Assembly: GCF_000763385.1 (NCBI RefSeq)
Contig: NZ_JQFA01000004.1
Span: forward strand, 1,116,001-1,180,000
DNA length: 64,000 nucleotides
Direction of reading: 5' to 3'
Source: Leptolyngbya sp. KIOST-1
Lineage (GTDB): Bacteria > Cyanobacteriota > Cyanobacteriia > Phormidesmidales > Phormidesmidaceae
Of the stretch, positions 59,997 to 64,000 are shown piece by piece (positions within the stretch are counted from its first letter, which is position 1; each line of letters starts with the position of its first letter). Position numbers and translations under genes: made by a program. Below the pieces are notes generated by a model. The model had not been told where the DNA came from. It did not search any database and worked only from the letters and a program-made list of their open reading frames with translations.

Positions 59997-60911
59997 CTAA
60001 GGCAATGGCGGTACACCTATCCTGGTCGCAACAGCGACGGTGTCGTCCACAGAGGCAGCCTCGCCCCTTGGGTGCTCCGGCTGCACGCCGGTCAGGTACT
60101 CGGGGTGATTTAGCTCCCGCACTTTGAGCACAATTAAATACTCGTAAAACGCTTGGAGAGTACACCAGGCCAGCCCCGCCCGCCCGTCGCGCCAGCCGCC
60201 CAGGATAAACATCATATAGAGCCAGCGGGCCAGGGGCCGCAGGGGCAGCCGCAGCGAGAGATCTTTGAGGGCACGGCGGCGCTCGACTTCAGATTTGCCC
60301 CAAAGGAGGGCTTGCCAGTCCACCCTGCCGCTTTGCAACTGGCGCAGGGTTTCTGCCGCCTCGTCGGTGGAGTAGCGGTTGTGCTTGTCGATCCAGCGGC
60401 TGAGGCCTTTGCTGCAGGTGTAGTGGGGGTAGGTCTCGCGCAAAAAGTCGGTGGGGCCATCCACGACCTCGCGCTCAGTGTGGCCGTAGTCGTCAAACCA
60501 CACCCTGTCCCGGCGCAGCAGCCTCAGCTGGTAGCGGGGAAACTGGGTGCTGCGGCGAATCCAGCGGCCCATGAACATGACTCGTTCGGCCACGTAATAG
60601 CCCACCCGGTCGCCCTGGGCGATCGCCGCCAGGCACTCGGCAAATAGCTCCGGCGTCATGCGCTCGTCGGCTTCGAGAATGTAGGCCCAGTCGTGGCGGC
60701 AGGGCAGGTTTTGCAGCATCCAAGTGCGCTGCTGGCCGTGGCTGGCGAAGGGGTGCTCGACAAAACGCACCGGATACTGGGTGGCGATCGCGCGGGTGCG
60801 ATCGCTGCTGCAGGAGTCCACCACAATCACGTCATCGGAGAGCAGGGCCGACTCTATGCAGGCCGCGATATCCCGCTCTTCGTTGTGGGTCAGGATAAAA
60901 ATAGTGAACAT
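59997..60911 (-). CDS. Glycosyltransferase family 2
   Basis: 304 residues beginning MFTIFILTHNEERDIAACIE with the GT-A fold signature IVVDSCSSDRTRAIA and the DxD-like WAYILEADERMTPELFAE. The middle GHTEREVVDGPTDFLRETYP and HNRYSTDEAAETLRQLQSG resemble WaaE/KdtX-like sugar transferases of cell-envelope polysaccharides. C-terminal helices (LARWLYMMFILGGWRDGRAG) may attach it to the membrane. Encoded upstream of the ABC exporter on the same strand with a 238-bp gap. Confidence 0.9.
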   Translation of the reverse strand: MFTIFILTHNEERDIAACIESALLSDDVIVVDSCSSDRTRAIATQYPVRFVEHPFASHGQQRTWMLQNLPCRHDWAYILEADERMTPELFAECLAAIAQGDRVGYYVAERVMFMGRWIRRSTQFPRYQLRLLRRDRVWFDDYGHTEREVVDGPTDFLRETYPHYTCSKGLSRWIDKHNRYSTDEAAETLRQLQSGRVDWQALLWGKSEVERRRALKDLSLRLPLRPLARWLYMMFILGGWRDGRAGLAWCTLQAFYEYLIVLKVRELNHPEYLTGVQPEHPRGEAASVDDTVAVATRIGVPPLP

Positions 60912-61102
60912 AGGCGCGACACATCCCAGCGGTAGACAGGAACTCTCCCTGCTCTAGGGAACCCAACTCGGGTCTTTAAACTGAAATTTACCCAACCCCG
61001 CGATCGTCAACCATTGTGTCAGCAGATCTTTACGCAGCCCTTACGGCCGCTCAGTCCCTCTCAAATTCATGTCTCGATTCAGCCACGCCCAAGCATCGTG
61101 GA

Positions 61103-61127
61103 AAAAAAAGGCAGCCATCGGCTGCCC
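61103..61127 (-). terminator. Rho-independent terminator on the minus strand
   Basis: On the minus strand GGCAGCC-GAT-GGCTGCC is followed by eight U (A-run 61103-61110 on the plus strand). This is the clearest intrinsic terminator in the window. It lies 230 bp past the stop of the CsbD gene, with a GC-rich, structured interval between them. Confidence 0.85.
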
Positions 61128-61357
61128 TCTCGTGAGTGAGTAAGATTGATCCGTTGCTCAGTCGGTTAGCCTGCCTGTGCGGGTAGCCGTGACGGCTATC
61201 GTGCTCTAGGCAGGGCCAGGGGCTGTCATCAATCAGCTGCCAAACGCCCAGTAGTTAAGGGTCGCAACCCCTAGCCTGTCGTTTGGATGGGGCGTGGCAA
61301 AGCTTGATATACCGAGCTTTGGGCCACAATTGATGACATACTCTGGGGGACAGCGGT
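61128..61357 (-). ncRNA. Possible structured RNA upstream of the terminator
   Basis: 230 bp without ORF between the CsbD stop and the terminator. On the minus strand it contains several pairing segments (TAGCCGT-CACGGCTA near 61190; GGGGTTGCGACCC-type stem near 61265; GTTTGGCAGC/GCTTTGCCAC). It may be a long 3' UTR or an independent small RNA. I could not match it to 6S RNA, RNase P RNA or tmRNA. The remaining 60912-61102 shows nothing. Confidence 0.25.
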
Positions 61358-61540
61358 TTAGTCAATCGCGTCCTTCAGGGCGTCCTTGACGTCCTCTTTA
61401 GCGTGGGTGGCCTGGGCCTGGGCCTGCTTGGCCTCACCCTCGGCCTTGCCCCTGGTGTCGCCCGTCAGTTCAGCGGCAGCAGCCTGCATTTTGCCCTCAA
61501 TGTTCTGGGCGGTAGCTTTAGCGCGATCTTCGATAGCCAT
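61358..61540 (-). CDS. CsbD-like stress protein
   Basis: 60 residues: MAIEDRAKATAQNIEGKMQA then AAAELTGDTRGKAEGEAKQA, and QAQATHAKEDVKDALKDAID, the Lys/Glu/Ala-rich sequence of CsbD/YjbJ proteins. They are abundant during general stress; the molecular role is unclear. A good ribosome-binding site (AAGGAC reversed as GTCCTT) lies about 10 bases before the ATG. Confidence 0.9.
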   Translation of the reverse strand: MAIEDRAKATAQNIEGKMQAAAAELTGDTRGKAEGEAKQAQAQATHAKEDVKDALKDAID

Positions 61541-61738
61541 AGGAAAAAGTCCTTAAACGCAAATCCTCCCCTACCGTAGGGCTAGACCCATCTATCGAGC
61601 ACCTGCAGTGAGACCTAAGCCGGGCTCTGCTTTTGGGTAGAGATTCAGGTGGGGATATCCGCCTTGGGGGTGACCGCAAACCCGGCTCAATCCCGCGTTA
61701 CACTGTTAAAAACCCGTAATTTGGGCGTCTTCGGTCCT

Positions 61739-62422
61739 ATGAGTTTAGAGATTAAAGCCGTGCAGGCACCGTATGGCGATGCAATGTACCGCACGCCACC
61801 CCCAGACCTACCGTCGCTGCTGCTGAAGGAGCGGATTGTCTATCTGGGTCTGCCCCTGTTCTCGGGGGATGATATCAAGCAGCAGGTGGGCATCGACGTC
61901 ACCGAGCTGATCATCGCCCAGCTGCTCTTCTTGCAGTTTGACGACCCCGACAAGCCCATTTTCTTCTACATCAACTCCACCGGCACCTCCTGGTACGACG
62001 GCAACATGATCGGCTACGACACCGAAGCCTTTGCCATCTGCGACACCATGAACTACATCAAGCCCCCGGTGCACACCATTTGCATCGGTCAGGCCATGGG
62101 GTCGGCGGCGGTGATTCTGGCGGCGGGTACCAAGGGTTACCGGGCCAGTTTGCCCCACGCCCGCATCGTGCTCAACCAGCCCCGCAGTGGGGCCCAGGGC
62201 CAGGCCACCGACATCGAGATTCGGGCTAAGGAAGTGCTCGACAACAAGCGATCGATGATGGACATCCTCGCCAAGAGCACCGGCAAGAGCCTGGAGCAGG
62301 TGATGCGCGACTCCGATCGCATGTTCTACATGAACCCCGAAGAAGCCAAGGAGTACGGCATTATTGACCGCGTGTTGGCCAGCCGCAAAGAGCTGCCAGC
62401 CCCTGCCGGAGCTGGGGTCTAG
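61739..62422 (+). CDS. clpR: ClpR, catalytically inactive ClpP-like subunit
   Basis: 227 residues from the ATG at 61739 (MSLEIKAVQAPYGDAMYRTP), the conserved start of cyanobacterial ClpR; the frame is open to 61649. It aligns with ClpP throughout, but the active Ser is replaced (IGQAMGSAAV for [10 protein letters not shown], giving Gly121) and the catalytic His becomes Asn (RIVLNQP for RIMIHQP). ClpR forms mixed rings with ClpP3 in the essential ClpCP3/R protease. The clpP gene follows 110 bp downstream. Confidence 0.93.
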   Translation: MSLEIKAVQAPYGDAMYRTPPPDLPSLLLKERIVYLGLPLFSGDDIKQQVGIDVTELIIAQLLFLQFDDPDKPIFFYINSTGTSWYDGNMIGYDTEAFAICDTMNYIKPPVHTICIGQAMGSAAVILAAGTKGYRASLPHARIVLNQPRSGAQGQATDIEIRAKEVLDNKRSMMDILAKSTGKSLEQVMRDSDRMFYMNPEEAKEYGIIDRVLASRKELPAPAGAGV

Positions 62423-62532
62423 GGTTGACTCCAGGGGGCGCGATCGCCCCTGGTCCTGGCTCACCTGGTTCTGCCGTTTTCGTTTCAGGCAGGTTTCGTT
62501 TTTAGGTTATTCGTTTTAGGTAAAAGAGCACT

Positions 62533-63168
62533 ATGCCCATCGGTACTCCCAAAGTCCCCTATCGTCTCCCCGGTAGCCAGTACTCCCAGTGGGTCGATAT
62601 TTATACTCGCCTCAACCAGGAGCGAATTATCTTTCTCGGTCAGGAGGTGACCGACAGTCTGGCCAACTCCATTGTGGCGGCCATGCTGTACCTCGACTCC
62701 GATGACAACAGCAAGCCCATCTACCTCTACATCAACTCCCCCGGCGGGTCGGTGACGGCGGGAATGGCCATCTACGACACCATGCAGTACATCAAGTCTG
62801 ATGTGGTCACCATCTGCCTCGGCCTGGCCGCCTCTATGGGGGCGTTTTTGCTGGCGGCGGGCAGCAAGGGCAAGCGGGTGGCCCTGCCCCATTCGCGGAT
62901 TATGATTCACCAGCCCATGGGCGGTACCGGACGGCAGCGCCTCCAGGCCAGCGACATTGCGATCGAGGCCAAGGAGATTCTGCGGGTGCGTCAAGAACTC
63001 AACGAAATGATGTCTCGCCACACCGGGCGTTCGATTGAACAAATTCAAAAGGACACCGACCGCGACTACTTCATGTCGGCCGAGGAGGCCGTGGCCTACG
63101 GTCTAATCGACCGGGTGATTGAGGAGCGCACCCAGGAACTGGCGACCTCGGTGCCCTCGACCATCTAA
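62533..63168 (+). CDS. clpP: ATP-dependent Clp protease proteolytic subunit (ClpP3 type)
   Basis: 211 residues. The catalytic Ser101 is in [14 protein letters not shown] and His126 in [11 protein letters not shown], followed by [19 protein letters not shown] with the catalytic Asp. The start [20 protein letters not shown] is that of cyanobacterial ClpP3, the partner of ClpR in the order clpR-clpP3. The gene pair is chromosomal housekeeping and shows that the mobile part of the window has ended. Confidence 0.93.
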   Translation: MPIGTPKVPYRLPGSQYSQWVDIYTRLNQERIIFLGQEVTDSLANSIVAAMLYLDSDDNSKPIYLYINSPGGSVTAGMAIYDTMQYIKSDVVTICLGLAASMGAFLLAAGSKGKRVALPHSRIMIHQPMGGTGRQRLQASDIAIEAKEILRVRQELNEMMSRHTGRSIEQIQKDTDRDYFMSAEEAVAYGLIDRVIEERTQELATSVPSTI

Positions 63169-63243
63169 TTCGCTGCGCCATTTTCGTCCACAGTTGGCAG
63201 AATAGGGGCAGCACACGTACCTCTTGCTTAGAGTTGGCGAAAT

Positions 63244-63906
63244 ATGGCGCTGGCGCACTACTACCGCATCTTGGGTCTGAGAACCGGGGCCAGCTTTGGC
63301 GATGTCAAGCTGGCCTATCGCAATTTGGCCCGCCTCTACCACCCCGACACCAACCCGGGCGACCAGCTAGCCAAGGAAAAGTTTATTCAGGTCACCCAGG
63401 CCTACCAGGCCCTGGTGAATGCGCTGCCGCCCGAACCCGTCAAGGCCAGGCCCGCGCCCTCCCCCAGCCCGACTCCCGCCCCCCCAGCCGCTCCGCCCGT
63501 GTCACCCCCCGCTCCCCCGGTTCAGGCGGTGGAACCGGAGCAGCAGATCGAGCTGACGGTCAGCCCTACGCCAGGGGGCTCGGAGGCCGACCAGCAGCTC
63601 AAGGTGAACAGCTTCAAGCAGCTGCGATCGCTGCTCCAGGGGCAGCGCTTTCCCCGCGCGGTAGCCCTGGTGGAGGGGCTGGTGCAGCGCTTTCCCGAAG
63701 ACCCAGAAATTCGCCAGTGGCACGCCATTACCTACTACCGCTGGGGTCATGACCTGCTCAACAATGGCAACTTCAAAAAGGCCGAAGCCTGCCTGAAGAA
63801 GGCTCGCCGGGTAGACCCCCAAAACCGCTCGCTGCGGCAGGCGCTGCACCACGACTTTCAGCGCCTCGAGTATCTGCGGCAGCGGCCCCTGGCCCAGGCC
63901 CAGTAG
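63244..63906 (+). CDS. DnaJ-domain protein with C-terminal TPR
   Basis: 220 residues: a J domain (YYRILGLRTGASFGDVKLAY, LARLYHPDTNPGD with HPD at about 33-35, EKFIQVTQAYQAL), a Pro/Ala linker (residues 66-100), and a helical C-terminal part with a TPR motif (AITYYRWGHDLLNNGNFKKA). HPD stimulates Hsp70 ATPase, so this is a co-chaperone. It follows clpP by 75 bp on the same strand, as in other cyanobacteria. Confidence 0.9.
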   Translation: MALAHYYRILGLRTGASFGDVKLAYRNLARLYHPDTNPGDQLAKEKFIQVTQAYQALVNALPPEPVKARPAPSPSPTPAPPAAPPVSPPAPPVQAVEPEQQIELTVSPTPGGSEADQQLKVNSFKQLRSLLQGQRFPRAVALVEGLVQRFPEDPEIRQWHAITYYRWGHDLLNNGNFKKAEACLKKARRVDPQNRSLRQALHHDFQRLEYLRQRPLAQAQ

Positions 63907-63915
63907 GGTCTGCCG

Positions 63916-64000
63916 CTACCTCTCTAACGCTTGAATAATGCTCTCAAACCACTGCTCAAATCGAGCGGCCAGGGCGTCGAGGGAATAGTCAGTTTCGGCC
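63916..64000 (-). CDS. C-terminal end of a gene entering from the right (probably glycosyltransferase)
   Basis: 28 codons ending at 63916: AETDYSLDALAARFEQWFES then IIQALER. Ends of this kind (YSL-x-AL-x-x-RFE-x-W) occur in family 4 glycosyltransferases, but the fragment is too short to be sure. Convergent with the DnaJ gene. Confidence 0.4.
   Translation of the reverse strand, partial: AETDYSLDALAARFEQWFESIIQALER

Noticed and set aside
61649-61738. Longer ClpR start at 61649
   Set aside because: The additional 30 residues do not match the conserved ClpR N-terminus, which begins at the ATG at 61739.

Overview
The window is chromosomal DNA of a cyanobacterium, probably a filamentous Leptolyngbya/Nodosilinea-type organism. 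The evidence is the very frequent HIP1 octamer GCGATCGC, an SLH-domain OprB-type porin, a clpR-clpP pair, Uma2/DUF4058/CHAT-CHASE2/NB-ARC-TPR proteins and high GC. All family names come from reading the translations; no database search was run.

Region 1-35.6 kb is a very large CRISPR-Cas locus. It holds the 3' end of cas6 (1-356), three CRISPR arrays transcribed on the minus strand (1812-4930, 8497-9378, 29781-31459), a conventional cas1-cas2 module for array 1 (5170-6598), a type III-D effector operon (9782-18712: cas10, csx10, four Cas7-type RAMPs, csx19 and two small unknown proteins) and a second adaptation module with a reverse transcriptase-Cas1 fusion (31710-35637). That second module also has cas2, two four-helix-bundle proteins resembling Avd/S23 and a DUF2325-like coiled-coil protein. 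Arrays 2 and 3 share one repeat and array 1 has another. All three leaders lie on the high-coordinate side and carry a conserved element starting 151 bp from the first repeat. Array 1 contains 16 copies of one spacer.

Directly downstream of the III-D operon (18749-26275) is the most striking part. An AT-rich two-gene unit, a CARF-HEPN ribonuclease followed by a standalone minimal Cas10-like polymerase (mCpol) with ATGA overlap, has been broken by two transposon insertions. The first (18931-21082) has IS66-type ends and an 8-bp target duplication. The second (21848-25784) has ISKra4-type ends and a 9-bp target duplication, and falls inside the HEPN R-x4-H active-site motif. Removing both inserts restores one 348-codon-class reading frame exactly. 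Both elements have lost most of their transposase and instead carry chromosomal passengers (GntR regulator and HicB in one; pieces of metI, porin, GST and CHAT-CHASE2 genes in the other).

Region 26.3-39.7 kb holds accessory and defence-like genes (Uma2, TPR protein, STAND ATPase with a membrane protein) and a decayed plasmid-type TOPRIM gene. Region 39.9-52.4 kb is an organosulfur island: a sulfonate-type ABC transporter, a LysR regulator fused to a substrate-binding domain of the same family, an AprA-like flavoprotein with a 2x[4Fe-4S] ferredoxin, a HEAT protein, an Mrp ATPase, a TauE/SafE exporter and a YeiH-type exporter. Region 52.4-56.7 kb is mobile-element debris, with a 3'-half tRNA-Phe (possible att site), a relaxase fragment and small genes. 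From 56.7 kb to the end ordinary chromosome resumes: Uma2, EF-hand protein, ABC exporter, glycosyltransferase, CsbD, clpR, clpP and a DnaJ-TPR protein.
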